Source: Clostridia bacterium
GTDB lineage: Bacteria > Bacillota > Clostridia > Oscillospirales > CAG-272
Assembly (NCBI GenBank): GCA_017556745.1
Contig: JAFYMF010000023.1
Coordinates: 1 to 64,000 of the forward strand
DNA: 64,000 nucleotides
Direction of reading: 5' to 3'
Part shown: positions 33,526-42,749 of the stretch, piece by piece
Layout of the letters: each line of letters starts with the position of its first letter
How positions within the stretch are numbered: position 1 is the first letter of the stretch
The notes under the pieces: model-generated
What the model was told of the DNA's origin: nothing
Seen by the model: the letters and a program-made list of their open reading frames with translations, nothing else
Database searches by the model: none
Translations under genes and position numbers: made by a program

Positions 33526-34788
33526 ATGAAAACTAAGGCTATAAGACTTTATGGGGCAGAGGACCTCAGACTCGAGGAATTTGAGCTTCCCGAAATAAAA
33601 GACGACGAGATACTCGCTCACGTTATCTCTGACAGTATCTGTATGTCATCCTACAAGGCTGCAGTGCAGGGTCCTGCACACAAGAGAGTACCCGATGATG
33701 CGGCAGAGAATCCTATTATTCTCGGCCACGAGTTCTGCGGTGAGATCGTAAAGGTCGGTAAGAAGTGGGAGAACGATTTTAAGCCCGGTGAGAGATTTGC
33801 TATTCAGCCTGCCCACAACTACAAGGGCTCCCTCAGAGCACCCGGTTATTCTTACACAAACTGCGGCGGCGGTGCTACCTATGTTATCATCCCCCCCGAA
33901 ACCATGGAGTGCGGCTGTCTTCTTCGCTACAGCGGCGACGCGTTCTTCTACGGAAGTTTGGCTGAGCCTATGAGCTGTATCGTTGGCGGTTATCATGCAA
34001 CCTATCACACTAAAGCAGGAAGCTACGTTCACATGATGGGTAATGTTGAGGGCGGTGCTATGGCTATCCTTGCAGGTGCCGGTCCTATGGGTCTCGGTGC
34101 CATCGACTACGCTATCCACGGTGACATCAAACCCTCTCTGCTTGTTGTTACCGATATTGACAGTGCACGTCTTTCTCGCGCGGCAGAGCTTATTACCGCC
34201 GAGGAAGCAGAGAAGAACGGTGTTAAGCTCGTATACGTGAATACAATGGATATTGAAAATCCTGTAGAGTATATTAAGTCACTCAACGGCGGTGAGGGAT
34301 ACGATGACGTTCTCGTATATGCTCCTGTTAAGGCTGTTGTTGAGCAGGCAGATGCTCTTCTCGGACGCGACGGCTGTCTCAACTTCTTCGCAGGTCCTAC
34401 AAACCCCGAGTTCAAGGCTGAATTTAATTTCTATAACGTACATTACGGCTCTACCCACGTGGTAGGTACATCCGGCGGTAATACCGAGGATATGAGAGAG
34501 TCTATCGCTCTTATGCAGGCAGGCAGAATCAATCCCGCGGCAATGATCACTCATATCGGCGGCCTTGACAGTGCTATTGAGACTACTCTTAATCTCCCCA
34601 AGATACCCGGCGGTAAAAAGCTTATATATACAAATATCTCTCTTCCTCTTACTGCAATCGCAGACTTTGAGGAGAAGGGTAAGACCGATCCTATGTTCTG
34701 TGAGCTTGCTAAGCTTACCGCAAAGACCAAGGGCCTTTGGAACGCAGAGGCAGAGAAGTATCTTCTCGCCAATGCAAAGAGCATATAA
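33526..34788 (+). CDS. Zinc-type medium-chain dehydrogenase, L-sorbose-1-phosphate reductase-like
   Basis: 420 residues. An N-terminal GroES-like domain has ICMSSYKAAVQG in place of the usual catalytic-zinc CxxD/H start, then GHEFCGEIVKVG. The NAD(P)-binding domain has LAGAGPMGLGAIDYA. Long inserts (about 110-170, 230-260) match the sorbose-1-phosphate reductase branch rather than simple alcohol dehydrogenases. AGGAG precedes the ATG. No sorbose transport genes lie nearby, so the natural sugar phosphate is uncertain. Confidence 0.75.
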   Translation: MKTKAIRLYGAEDLRLEEFELPEIKDDEILAHVISDSICMSSYKAAVQGPAHKRVPDDAAENPIILGHEFCGEIVKVGKKWENDFKPGERFAIQPAHNYKGSLRAPGYSYTNCGGGATYVIIPPETMECGCLLRYSGDAFFYGSLAEPMSCIVGGYHATYHTKAGSYVHMMGNVEGGAMAILAGAGPMGLGAIDYAIHGDIKPSLLVVTDIDSARLSRAAELITAEEAEKNGVKLVYVNTMDIENPVEYIKSLNGGEGYDDVLVYAPVKAVVEQADALLGRDGCLNFFAGPTNPEFKAEFNFYNVHYGSTHVVGTSGGNTEDMRESIALMQAGRINPAAMITHIGGLDSAIETTLNLPKIPGGKKLIYTNISLPLTAIADFEEKGKTDPMFCELAKLTAKTKGLWNAEAEKYLLANAKSI

Positions 34789-34827
34789 CGAAATTTTAAA
34801 GACAGTTCACCTTAAGGAGGGATTCGC

Positions 34828-36132
34828 TTGTTCATAGATAAAGTTGATATCTTCGTCCGTGCCGGAGACGGCGGTGACGGAGCAGTTTCCTTCAGACGTG
34901 AGAAATATGTGCCTAACGGCGGTCCCGACGGTGGAGACGGCGGCAGAGGCGGAAATATCATCTTTCACGTTGATGAGGGAATAAATACCCTGCTTGCATT
35001 CCGCTATAAGAGAAAGTTTACCGCAGAGCGCGGTGAGAACGGAAAGGGCGGAAAGTGCCACGGCAGAAACGGCATTGACGAAATAATAAACGTTCCTCCC
35101 GGAACCGTTATAATGGATGCATCCAGCGGCCGTATAATTCACGATATGTCCTCTGACGACGGTGCGGATTTCATCGTTTGCAAGGGCGGTAGAGGCGGCT
35201 GGGGCAACAGACATTTTTCTACTCCTACCCGTCAGGCTCCGCGTTTTGCAAAGGGTGGTACAAAGGGTGAGGAGAGAACTGTTACCCTTGAGCTGAAGAT
35301 GCTGGCAGACGTTGGTCTTATCGGTTATCCCAGTGTAGGTAAGTCATCTGTCCTTTCAAGAATATCCGCAGCACGACCCAAGATAGCTGAGTATCATTTT
35401 ACAACTCTGTCCCCAAATCTCGGCGTTGTCAGTACCTATGACGGCGGCGGATTTGTTGCGGCAGACATTCCCGGACTTATTGAGGGCGCAGCAGAAGGAG
35501 CAGGTCTTGGCCACGAGTTCCTTCGCCATATAGACCGATGCAGACTTCTTATCCACGTGGTCGATATTGCGTCCACTGAGGGCAGAGATCCCATTGACGA
35601 TATTGAGAAGATCAATTCAGAGCTCATGCGTTACAGCCCCGAGCTTGCTACCCGTCCTCAGATCATTGCCGCAAATAAGTTTGATCTTATTGCCGTTGAC
35701 GGTGAAGTGCTGAGTGACGAGGTCGATATACCCGCCTTTGAGAAATTTGTTTCGGAGAGTGGCTGGGGAGAACCGATATATATTTCCGCTGCTACGGGTG
35801 AGGGACTTGAGGCACTTGTTAAACGTGCCTCAGAAATGCTTTCCGTTCTTCCTCCTATTGCTATCTACGAATCAGATTATACTCCCGAAGAGGTAGCGGC
35901 AGGAAGCGGAGAAAGACAGACCGAGATCAAGAACGAAAACGGCAGATTTATAGTTGAGGGAGATTGGCTGTATAACCTCCTTGGTCAGATAAATATTGAC
36001 GATTATGAATCACTTGCATTTTTCGGTAAGGTTATCGAGAATGCCGGAGTTATCGATCTCCTTCGCAAAAAAGGCGCCAAGGACGGCGATACCGTATCTA
36101 TATACGGCTTCGAGTTTGATTTTGTAAACTGA
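34828..36132 (+). CDS. obg: GTPase Obg/CgtA
   Basis: 434 residues from a TTG start seven bases after AAGGAGG. The glycine-rich Obg domain (about 1-158) has GDGGDGAVSFRREKYVP and GGDGGRGGN. The G domain has GYPSVGKSS (G1), a TTLSPNLG switch and ADIPGLIEGAAEG (G3), with NKFD (G4). A C-terminal OCT domain ends the protein. It is an essential ribosome-assembly and stress GTPase. The usual rplU-rpmA neighbours are absent. Confidence 0.97.
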   Translation: MFIDKVDIFVRAGDGGDGAVSFRREKYVPNGGPDGGDGGRGGNIIFHVDEGINTLLAFRYKRKFTAERGENGKGGKCHGRNGIDEIINVPPGTVIMDASSGRIIHDMSSDDGADFIVCKGGRGGWGNRHFSTPTRQAPRFAKGGTKGEERTVTLELKMLADVGLIGYPSVGKSSVLSRISAARPKIAEYHFTTLSPNLGVVSTYDGGGFVAADIPGLIEGAAEGAGLGHEFLRHIDRCRLLIHVVDIASTEGRDPIDDIEKINSELMRYSPELATRPQIIAANKFDLIAVDGEVLSDEVDIPAFEKFVSESGWGEPIYISAATGEGLEALVKRASEMLSVLPPIAIYESDYTPEEVAAGSGERQTEIKNENGRFIVEGDWLYNLLGQINIDDYESLAFFGKVIENAGVIDLLRKKGAKDGDTVSIYGFEFDFVN

Positions 36133-36176
36133 TATCCGAGTGTTACCACTCAATAATTTTTCACGGGAGAAAACCG

Positions 36177-36791
36177 ATGAAGATAGTATTCAAATTTTTA
36201 AAATATGCGTTTATAGCCCTCATTATCGCGGTGTTTGTTCTCTTTTTCTTTCGCTGCAGCATGATGGATGATCCTGATGTGATGACACAGATCCTTCCCA
36301 GTGAGGCGATGAAGGAAGTGTACCGTCAAAACGGAGATATTGAGGCTTTTACCCAGCTTATGGTAGAAGGTACGATCACACAGGACGGCAGATTTTACAC
36401 AACGGGTCTTATAATCGTGCCCGAGACGAATGAGCTTATCATAACAGTAAGATACAACGACAGTACTCTTAAAGCTCTCGGTGAGGAGTATGAGCTCAGT
36501 GAGGTATTCCCGGGAGAAGAGTATTTTGAATATTATCTTCTTGACTCAGAGGGTAACAAATATTCACCCGATGAGACGGTCACTCACAGAAAGTGGCGTT
36601 ACAGCTACAGACGTATGCGCTTCTCAGGTGTTGACATCGAGAAATATACCGATCTTGCGGTATGTATGAGATACCTTGGTGAGGATGATCCCGAGGCAAA
36701 GCCCTTCGGAAGTGTTTTTGCGTACCACGTTGACTGGTCGCGTAAGGATTATAAGCTGACGTCAACCGATAAGGCGCTTCTTTCGGAGTAA
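36177..36791 (+). CDS. Membrane-anchored protein of unknown function
   Basis: 204 residues. One N-terminal helix (about 8-28, YAFIALIIAVFVLFFF), followed at once by RCSMMDD, then an acidic extracytoplasmic domain with QLMVEGTITQDGRFYTTGLI and YYLLDSEGNKYSPDETVTHR. A cysteine directly after the helix could be a lipobox remnant. The next gene starts five bases after its stop, so the two are probably co-translated. Family not recognised. Confidence 0.7.
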   Translation: MKIVFKFLKYAFIALIIAVFVLFFFRCSMMDDPDVMTQILPSEAMKEVYRQNGDIEAFTQLMVEGTITQDGRFYTTGLIIVPETNELIITVRYNDSTLKALGEEYELSEVFPGEEYFEYYLLDSEGNKYSPDETVTHRKWRYSYRRMRFSGVDIEKYTDLAVCMRYLGEDDPEAKPFGSVFAYHVDWSRKDYKLTSTDKALLSE

Positions 36792-36795
36792 CCCT

Positions 36796-37290
36796 ATGTA
36801 TAACTACAAAGTAAAGAGAGCAAACAAGGCTGCAGAGGCGGTCACCGCCGCCCTGTTCCTTATTGCGGTGATGTTCTTTATCATGTCGGCTGCTGGGGTA
36901 TGGATAAAATCTGTTCTTCAGCTTTTTATGCTTGTATTTCTGGTGCTGGCTATCATGGTGGCGGACAGATATCTTTTTTCATCATTTGAGTATGTAATAA
37001 ATGATAAGGTCGGAGACTATGATTTTGTAGTTTTCCGCCATTCAGGTAAACGGACAAATACCGTTTGCCGCCTGTCTCTTTCTCTGGCAGATAACTTTAC
37101 GGTTGTTGAGAGGGGGAAGCCTTCGCCCTCTACCGTGGGACAGCTTCACGACTATACCGGTACTCTTTTTTATCGGGAGTGTGCATATATCACTTTCCCC
37201 GAGGAAAAGGTTACTCTTAAGCTTGAGCCGGACGGATATTTAAAGAAGCTGATTCCGGAGCTTATTTCAAAAAGCAACATTACCGATTAG
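36796..37290 (+). CDS. Two-helix membrane protein of unknown function
   Basis: 164 residues. Two hydrophobic segments (about 18-35 and 42-60) are followed by a cytoplasmic domain with VGDYDFVVFRHSGKRTNTVC and a C-terminal ITFPEEKVTLKLEPDGYLKKL. It may resemble other small bacterial membrane proteins that end in a PH-like beta domain, but I do not recognise the family. Immediately downstream of the previous gene; a GCCGC/GCGGC hairpin at about 37320-37334 precedes the next gene. Confidence 0.7.
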   Translation: MYNYKVKRANKAAEAVTAALFLIAVMFFIMSAAGVWIKSVLQLFMLVFLVLAIMVADRYLFSSFEYVINDKVGDYDFVVFRHSGKRTNTVCRLSLSLADNFTVVERGKPSPSTVGQLHDYTGTLFYRECAYITFPEEKVTLKLEPDGYLKKLIPELISKSNITD

Positions 37291-37348
37291 CAGATCTGAC
37301 GGAAGAACAGAATAAAAAAGCCGCGTTTTTGCGGCAAGGAGAACGATA

Positions 37349-38398
37349 ATGAGAAAAACTGCATTCGTAAGAATTATTTCATGTCTTCTTTGTATACTGA
37401 TGTCACTTGGCCTGATGGTTTCCTGTTCAAAGGAGAAGTATGATATAGGTGAAGACGGTACCCCGATTATACCACCCTCTGAGGATGATCTTAGGGTTGT
37501 AATGACCATTGACGGTTATGAGATCACATACGATATATACCGTTATTTCTTCCTTAATTACAAGGCACAGTATGATGGTGGAAACAGCAGTGTGTGGAAT
37601 GACCCCGAGATAGGTGAAGAGCTCAGAGCGGCACACAGCGAGACTGTCCTTGAATCGATAAAAGGACTTGTTGCCATGCAGAAGTTGGCAACAAAGGCAG
37701 ATCTTACCCTTGAGTCAAAGGTTATCCAGAATGTAGTAACCTCCTCTGTCCTTGAAATGTACAATATTGCAGAAAACGATATCTCTAAGTACAAGGCAGA
37801 GCTTGCCGCACAGAATCTTACCGACAGAGTTTATAGATATATCACCGGTGTGTTTGAACTTCAGTCAAGAAGCTATCTGCTCTCCGGAGACAGCGGAATA
37901 GTTGATCTCAGAGACGAAACCGTGCTTGCTGCCATAAACAACGAGGACGAATTTGCCTGTGTCAAGCAGATACTTATCCGTAACGACGAGGGTGACGACA
38001 AGGAAGAGAATTACCGCCGTGCACAGTATGCACTGCAGAGAATAGAGAACGGAGAGCTCTTCGAAGTCGTTATGAAGGACATGGGAGAGGATAAGGATCT
38101 GAAAAACCAGAGCGACGGATATTATTTTACTCACTATGAATATCTTGAGGAGTTCGAAGAGGCGACCTTTGCTCTTGAGATCGGTGAGATAAGCGACATT
38201 GTAGAGACGGAAGTCGGATACAGTATTATAAAGCGTTATCCCAAGGATGAGGAATACATTCAGAAGCACTACAGTGACCTTAAAAACAGTTACTCCCTGG
38301 CAAGTTATTATCGTGCGGAGGATGAAATAATGGCGGCTCTTCCCGCTCCTGTATACGGAGACATATACACCCTCCTTACAATAGAGAACGTAAAATAA
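37349..38398 (+). CDS. PrsA/SurA-like peptidyl-prolyl isomerase lipoprotein
   Basis: 349 residues. The lipoprotein signal is MRKTAFVRIISC with LMSLGLMVSC (lipobox cysteine near 26). A SurA-like N-domain follows (VMTIDGYEITYDIYRYFFLN), then a parvulin-like segment (about 205-300) with CVKQILIRNDEGDD, FEVVMKDMGEDKDL, YFTHYEYLEEFEEATFALEIGEISDIVE and VGYSIIKRYP. It likely helps fold exported proteins outside the membrane. Some active-site residues of canonical parvulins may differ. AAGGAG precedes the ATG. Confidence 0.85.
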   Translation: MRKTAFVRIISCLLCILMSLGLMVSCSKEKYDIGEDGTPIIPPSEDDLRVVMTIDGYEITYDIYRYFFLNYKAQYDGGNSSVWNDPEIGEELRAAHSETVLESIKGLVAMQKLATKADLTLESKVIQNVVTSSVLEMYNIAENDISKYKAELAAQNLTDRVYRYITGVFELQSRSYLLSGDSGIVDLRDETVLAAINNEDEFACVKQILIRNDEGDDKEENYRRAQYALQRIENGELFEVVMKDMGEDKDLKNQSDGYYFTHYEYLEEFEEATFALEIGEISDIVETEVGYSIIKRYPKDEEYIQKHYSDLKNSYSLASYYRAEDEIMAALPAPVYGDIYTLLTIENVK

Positions 38399-38469
38399 CC
38401 GAGCGGAAGAATTCACGTTTGATTTTACCGCAGGTTCAATACAGTCATAAATTAAAGGTGTGATTTTTA

Positions 38470-38979
38470 ATGAATATAATTTGTAAAATAAGGGGACATA
38501 AATGGAGAGACGGCTACTGCTCAAGATGCGGCAGTGAGCATCAGGGCCATGAATGGGCTCCTCAGCCGGGAATATGCGTTGAAAAGTGTGTTATCTGCAA
38601 TATGTCAAAGGAAGTGGAGCACTCCTTCTCTCCTCGTGGTAACTGTGAGTACGTATGTACCAATTGCGGAAAACAGATAGTAAGGCACAAGCTGGTTCCT
38701 AAGGGAAATTGTATTGCAGTATGTGTCAACTGCGGTGTGGAAAAGGCCGACCATAAGTGGAATGCTGTTAAAAAGAGCAACGGAACGGTAAAGGCCGGTT
38801 GTAAATGTACCGTATGCGGTGCCGACAATCCCGAGGGAGAGCATATCCCTACCGTTAGAATGCATGTCTCGGGTACTGCCTTTCTGGTTTGTTCGGTGTG
38901 CGGTCTCACGCTCAGAGAGCTCAGCCGTGACGAGGTAGCAAGGTATACCGCTTCACATCCTCAGCATCCAGCGGAATAA
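38470..38979 (+). CDS. Zinc-knuckle repeat protein
   Basis: 169 residues made of CxxC pairs alternating with H-x-W/L/F segments: CSRC, CVIC, CTNC, CVNC, CTVC and CSVC, with HKW, HEW, HSF, HKL and HKW between them. The N-terminus MNIICKIRGHKW resembles the DUF1660 zinc-finger start. There is no signal peptide or membrane helix. The protein probably binds several zinc ions and could contact nucleic acid or another protein. AAAGGTG precedes the ATG. Family and role unknown. Confidence 0.75.
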   Translation: MNIICKIRGHKWRDGYCSRCGSEHQGHEWAPQPGICVEKCVICNMSKEVEHSFSPRGNCEYVCTNCGKQIVRHKLVPKGNCIAVCVNCGVEKADHKWNAVKKSNGTVKAGCKCTVCGADNPEGEHIPTVRMHVSGTAFLVCSVCGLTLRELSRDEVARYTASHPQHPAE

Positions 38980-38992
38980 TAAGTAAGCAAAA

Positions 38993-39047
38993 AAAATCAC
39001 CCATTGAAAACGCATCTTATTTGAGGCGCAATTCAATGGGTGATTTT
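38993..39047. terminator. Bidirectional terminator
   Basis: 16-bp stem AAAATCACCCATTGAA/TTCAATGGGTGATTTT between convergent genes, with T-rich flanks in both directions. Confidence 0.85.
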
Positions 39048-39050
39048 TAA

Positions 39051-39605
39051 TTATTTTTCTATAATGTTTACAGAGGGGTTCTTTTCTTTTATCTCACGGG
39101 TAAGCTTTTCGTAGCTTCCGGTGACAAAGGTACTTTTATAAATACGTACGAGCTCACCGGTAAGGAAGCGGATCTTTACCTCATCGCCTTTGGACTCAAT
39201 GTCACTGATACCGGAGTAACGGAACTCCATCGGGTGATCGTCGCCCGAGGCAGTTATTTTGCCGTTTTCAAAGATGACTGTATGGATCCACATATTATTG
39301 TCTTGGGGAGTGGGACGGACACCGTAGGATTTTACACACATTCCGTAATTCTTCTTTGCCTTTACAATATCAGACAGAAGTGCAAAGTACATGGAAAGAA
39401 GACCGAGAAATATAAAGAGTGCGGGAAGAGCAATGCCGTTTGTGCCAAATCCGCTGAGTGCGAATGCAAGGAGCACACCTGCCGAAAAATAGACTATTCC
39501 CATTACAAGAAGGAGAAGAAACTTTTTGTTCTGTTTTGGATCGTATCGGCCGTCAAGCTCCCAAGATCTGTATCGCTTCCAGGTAACGAGATACTCGTTT
39601 TTCAT
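39051..39605 (-). CDS. Two-helix membrane protein of unknown function
   Basis: 184 residues from ATG 39605, chosen because AAGGAGG lies just upstream; the longer ORF runs into the next gene. A polar N-terminus (VTWKRYRSWELDGRYDPKQN) is followed by two helices (about 27-68) and a cytoplasmic domain with CVKSYGVRPTPQDNNMW and LTGELVRIYKSTFVTGSYEKL. The end resembles a YcxB- or PH-like module with a ligand-exposed strand. Function unknown. Confidence 0.7.
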   Translation of the reverse strand: MKNEYLVTWKRYRSWELDGRYDPKQNKKFLLLLVMGIVYFSAGVLLAFALSGFGTNGIALPALFIFLGLLSMYFALLSDIVKAKKNYGMCVKSYGVRPTPQDNNMWIHTVIFENGKITASGDDHPMEFRYSGISDIESKGDEVKIRFLTGELVRIYKSTFVTGSYEKLTREIKEKNPSVNIIEK

Positions 39606-39618
39606 ACCCAACCCCTCC

Positions 39619-40227
39619 TTATTCGATGACAAGTTCTCCGAAATGCTCGGGACAGTGATAGTCCGGATTCTCAGTTTTAACGGGATTCCACATTCCGTAG
39701 TGGGGAACAGCGGTCTGGTCACCGCATTTATAGAAATTTGCAAAGAATTTATATCCGGATTTAAGGATATCACGGGAAATACCGAACAGCTTTTCGATCT
39801 GTTCTACTGTGACCTTGCTGTATACGCACCACTCGTCACCCTCGCGGGCAGGCTCGGCATCAAAAAGATCGGATATATCCTCGCGCCCGTGACGGGAGGT
39901 ACCAAGCTCAGCAAGAACCGCACCGTTGGCATTGGTCTCGATATTGAGATATCTGAGACTGGTATTATCGAATCTTACAAAGAACTCAAGAGCACTGTCG
40001 GTGCAAACGGGAACACTCTTTCCTGTGTAACGGGCAAGGGGATCAGCTTCCTTTGCCGCCACTCTCAGATAAAAAGCATCGTTCGGAACGTACGCAAGCT
40101 GAGCGTAAGCTACCGGTTCGTAACCGCCGGATGCCCACATGAAGGTGTCAATTTTTGCGTGAGGAACTGAAGAAAAATCTATATCTTCTTTTTTGGTGAA
40201 TTTTTTTACCGTATAACTTGCTTTCAT
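39619..40227 (-). CDS. CBM9-like carbohydrate-binding domain protein
   Basis: 202 residues. KIDTFMWASGGYEPVAYAQL, FYLRVAAKEADPLARYTGKS and VCTDSALEFFVRFDN are the features of the CBM9-like fold (W, then conserved acidic D-S-A-LEFF strand), and FFANFYKCGDQTAVPHYGMWNPV ends it as a pattern. The domain stands alone, with no signal peptide or catalytic partner, so it may act inside the cell. It ends 13 bases from the membrane protein gene downstream. Confidence 0.8.
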   Translation of the reverse strand: MKASYTVKKFTKKEDIDFSSVPHAKIDTFMWASGGYEPVAYAQLAYVPNDAFYLRVAAKEADPLARYTGKSVPVCTDSALEFFVRFDNTSLRYLNIETNANGAVLAELGTSRHGREDISDLFDAEPAREGDEWCVYSKVTVEQIEKLFGISRDILKSGYKFFANFYKCGDQTAVPHYGMWNPVKTENPDYHCPEHFGELVIE

Positions 40228-40360
40228 TTTCCGTCTCCGTTTTTCATTATTTGAGTCGGCAGCAGCCGTACTCTGTACTAATTATACTCAAAGGAAACTC
40301 CATTGTCAATATGTGAGATTTTTGTCCCTTTAACTGTGAAGAGTATGGAAGATTTTATAC

Positions 40361-40389
40361 TTGAAAAAAGTTAGAGTATATGGTACAAT
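40361..40389 (+). promoter_or_regulatory. Promoter of the YgjV-like gene
   Basis: TTGAAA (40361-40366), 17-base spacer, TACAAT (40384-40389). Confidence 0.6.
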
Positions 40390-40425
40390 ACCATAGTTAT
40401 TTTGTCTTTGAAAGGATAGAATCAT

Positions 40426-40929
40426 ATGGAATTAGCAGCTCAGATCATAGGTATCGTGGGAATGACGCTGAATATCTTGTCATTTCAGTGTAAAAAGAAT
40501 CGGAATCTTTTTATTATGATGGGTATCGGCGGCGTTATGTGGGTACTTAATTACTTTTTGCTTGGTGCAATCGTCGGCGCGGCATTCAACATGATAAATA
40601 TTGTCAGAAGCTTTCTTGCCATACAGGATAAGACCCGTACCAAGATGGTATTTGCGATCATGGTCTGTGTTTATATTGTGACGGTAATATTTACATATGA
40701 AAGCCCGGTTTCTATTCTCCTTTTGGTAGCACAGCTCGTAGGTACCTACGCTATGTGGTTCGGAGACGGTAAGCGCATCCGTACTCTGCAGCTTTGTGTG
40801 GTATCTCCGATATGGTTGTTCAACAACATTCTGGTGTTTACCATCGGTGGTATTATAGCTGAGGTGTTTACCATAGCCTCCGCGATAATCTCATTTTTCC
40901 GTTACCGCAAGACGGGATTTGAAAAATAA
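40426..40929 (+). CDS. YgjV-like inner membrane protein
   Basis: 167 residues, five or six hydrophobic helices. AAQIIGIVGMTLNILSFQCK, MMGIGGVMWVLNYFLLGAI and a run ending AFNMINIVRSF fit the YgjV family. The family's function is not known. AAAGGATAG lies before the ATG. Own promoter and terminator, so monocistronic. Confidence 0.82.
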   Translation: MELAAQIIGIVGMTLNILSFQCKKNRNLFIMMGIGGVMWVLNYFLLGAIVGAAFNMINIVRSFLAIQDKTRTKMVFAIMVCVYIVTVIFTYESPVSILLLVAQLVGTYAMWFGDGKRIRTLQLCVVSPIWLFNNILVFTIGGIIAEVFTIASAIISFFRYRKTGFEK

Positions 40930-40941
40930 GGACAGCTTTGC

Positions 40942-40981
40942 AAAAAACGTCATATCTCAAAAGGAGATATGACGTTTTTTT
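40942..40981. terminator. Bidirectional terminator
   Basis: Stem AAAACGTCATATCTC/GAGATATGACGTTTT between the YgjV-like gene and the convergent AraC gene; T-run on the plus strand. Confidence 0.85.
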
Positions 40982-41888
40982 ATTCTTTGAAAGATATTTC
41001 CTTCCGCAGTTTACGATATTCGGAGGGTGTCATATTTGTGACCGACCGAAAGGCTCGTATGAAGGTAGAAAGAGAACCAAAGCCCACTTCGTAGGCGATA
41101 TCGGTCATAGGGCGTCCCTCAATGATGAGTGATTGACTTTTGACGATCCTTCGCTTCATAATATAGTCTGATATTGTGGTATCAAAATACTTTCGGAACA
41201 ATCTGGAAATGTACTCTCTGCTGTAAAAGAAATGATCTGCGACCTGTGACACCGATGATATTTCCGAAAAATTGCGGTCGATATACCGTTGTAACATAAG
41301 AATATTTTCAGGCAAGGAAGAGATCCCTTTTTTGGGACGGCAGTTTTCTTGACTTAGCAAATAGAAAATTTGAATGATATACGAAAGTACCAAAGCCTCT
41401 TCGATGGGAGACGGCGACCCGGCCAATGTTGTTTTCAGGCGGCTCTGCAGATCGGTAAAATTCTGTCTCATCTCCGGAGAAGTAAATTCAAGAATACCCC
41501 CATTGCTTGTTCGACTTAAAAATGAGGTAAGAGCACTATGGCCAATCGCATCAAACGCCGAAGGGTATAAATAGAACACGTGACGTTTATAGTTTGTCCG
41601 CTCGCAATTGATCACGGACATATGAAAATTACCGGGAGGAACCAGAATAATATCGCCGTATTCAGGATAATAAACACAATCCTCGCAAATATACTTAATG
41701 TCCCCTTCTTCAAAGATCACGAGTTCATAGTAGTCATGATAGTGAAGATCTGAGGGATAGGTACGGCGATCGTATACCGTATCTCTGTAAGAGTAGAAAA
41801 GCATATCGGTGACAATATGATTCTTCCAATTCATGATCTCGGAATGTATTTCCATTTGCTGTTTTACATAGTGGGAAAGTAACTTCAT
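40980..41888 (-). CDS. AraC-family transcriptional regulator with cupin domain
   Basis: 302 residues from ATG 41888 (AGAGGTAAT upstream). An N-terminal cupin-like sensing domain (about 40-125) has DLHYHDYYELVIFEEGDIKY and DIILVPPGNFH. The C-terminal double helix-turn-helix (about 205-302) has VADHFFYSREYISRLFRKYF and IAYEVGFGSLSTFIRAFRS, the AraC signature. It is divergent from the GDPD and FAD-oxidoreductase genes and is their likely activator, responding to a sugar-related ligand. Confidence 0.92.
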   Translation of the reverse strand: MKLLSHYVKQQMEIHSEIMNWKNHIVTDMLFYSYRDTVYDRRTYPSDLHYHDYYELVIFEEGDIKYICEDCVYYPEYGDIILVPPGNFHMSVINCERTNYKRHVFYLYPSAFDAIGHSALTSFLSRTSNGGILEFTSPEMRQNFTDLQSRLKTTLAGSPSPIEEALVLSYIIQIFYLLSQENCRPKKGISSLPENILMLQRYIDRNFSEISSVSQVADHFFYSREYISRLFRKYFDTTISDYIMKRRIVKSQSLIIEGRPMTDIAYEVGFGSLSTFIRAFRSVTNMTPSEYRKLRKEISFKE

Positions 41889-41920
41889 GATTACCTCTGT
41901 AAATATCACGAAATGAAATA

Positions 41921-41949
41921 TATTTATCACATAATAAAAAGATTATCAA
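41921..41949 (-). promoter_or_regulatory. Promoter of the AraC gene
   Basis: Minus-strand TTGATA (41944-41949), 17-base spacer, TAAATA (41921-41926). It shares the 123-base divergent region with the GDPD gene, whose own promoter is not clear, as expected for an activator-dependent one. Confidence 0.5.
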
Positions 41950-42011
41950 TTTGTGATGTGGTATGCTATATTATATCAGAATTGTTTAATTTGTCAAACG
42001 GAGAAAATGAA

Positions 42012-42737
42012 ATGAATATATTTGACATTCCAAAAACACATTTTATCAGTCATCGCGGCTTTATGCCGCTCGCTCCGGAAAATTCGCTTCCATCCTTTTA
42101 TTATGCGGGACTTCTCCGACAGTGGGCAATTGAGACCGACGTTCATGTTACTCGCGATGGGGAGATAGTATGCTGTCACAATGATACCATAGACCAATAC
42201 TGCAATGGGGTCGGTGAAATTTCAGAAATGTCGTATAGTGAGATCAACCGATTCGAGATAGTCAACGGTAACCGTGTGGAGTGTTTCGGTAAAGAGGAAA
42301 GAAAAATCCCGTTGTTTTCCGAATATTTGTCTATTTGCAGACGATTTGGAAGTATTCCGTTTATTGAGCTTAAAATCGATGATGCGGAGTACGTAATCCA
42401 TCATTTACATAAAAACGGTTTTTCCGATGACGAGGTCGTTATGAGCTCCACCGTACTGTCAAGGCTCGATGCCTCCAGACAATGCGCTCCCGATATGTTT
42501 GTACACTGGATATTTGCCGAGGAAGACAGATTGGCAGAGCTGTGCGCTCTCGGAAATGCCGGATTATCCTGGTGTATTTCCGATTCTTTTTCCTGCGACG
42601 AGGAGAAGATCAAACTCGTCCATGAAATGGGGATGAAGGTCTGCTTGCGCGCCGCAGACGACAGGGAAAGTCTTGAACGCATGAATGCGCTTGGGCTTGA
42701 CTACATACCTACGAATAAAATGCACGATAAAATATAA
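42012..42737 (+). CDS. Glycerophosphodiester phosphodiesterase-like protein
   Basis: 241 residues. The GDPD barrel motifs are present: FISHRGFMPLAPENSLPSF (His-Arg and Glu), AIETDVHVTRDGEIVCCHND (Glu, Asp and His) and FIELKID (Glu, Lys). It hydrolyses glycerophosphodiesters or a related phosphodiester. GGAG precedes ATG 42012. It pairs with the FAD oxidoreductase 12 bases downstream, in a divergent unit with the AraC gene. There is no signal peptide. Confidence 0.9.
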   Translation: MNIFDIPKTHFISHRGFMPLAPENSLPSFYYAGLLRQWAIETDVHVTRDGEIVCCHNDTIDQYCNGVGEISEMSYSEINRFEIVNGNRVECFGKEERKIPLFSEYLSICRRFGSIPFIELKIDDAEYVIHHLHKNGFSDDEVVMSSTVLSRLDASRQCAPDMFVHWIFAEEDRLAELCALGNAGLSWCISDSFSCDEEKIKLVHEMGMKVCLRAADDRESLERMNALGLDYIPTNKMHDKI

Positions 42738-42749
42738 AGGTGAAAAATA

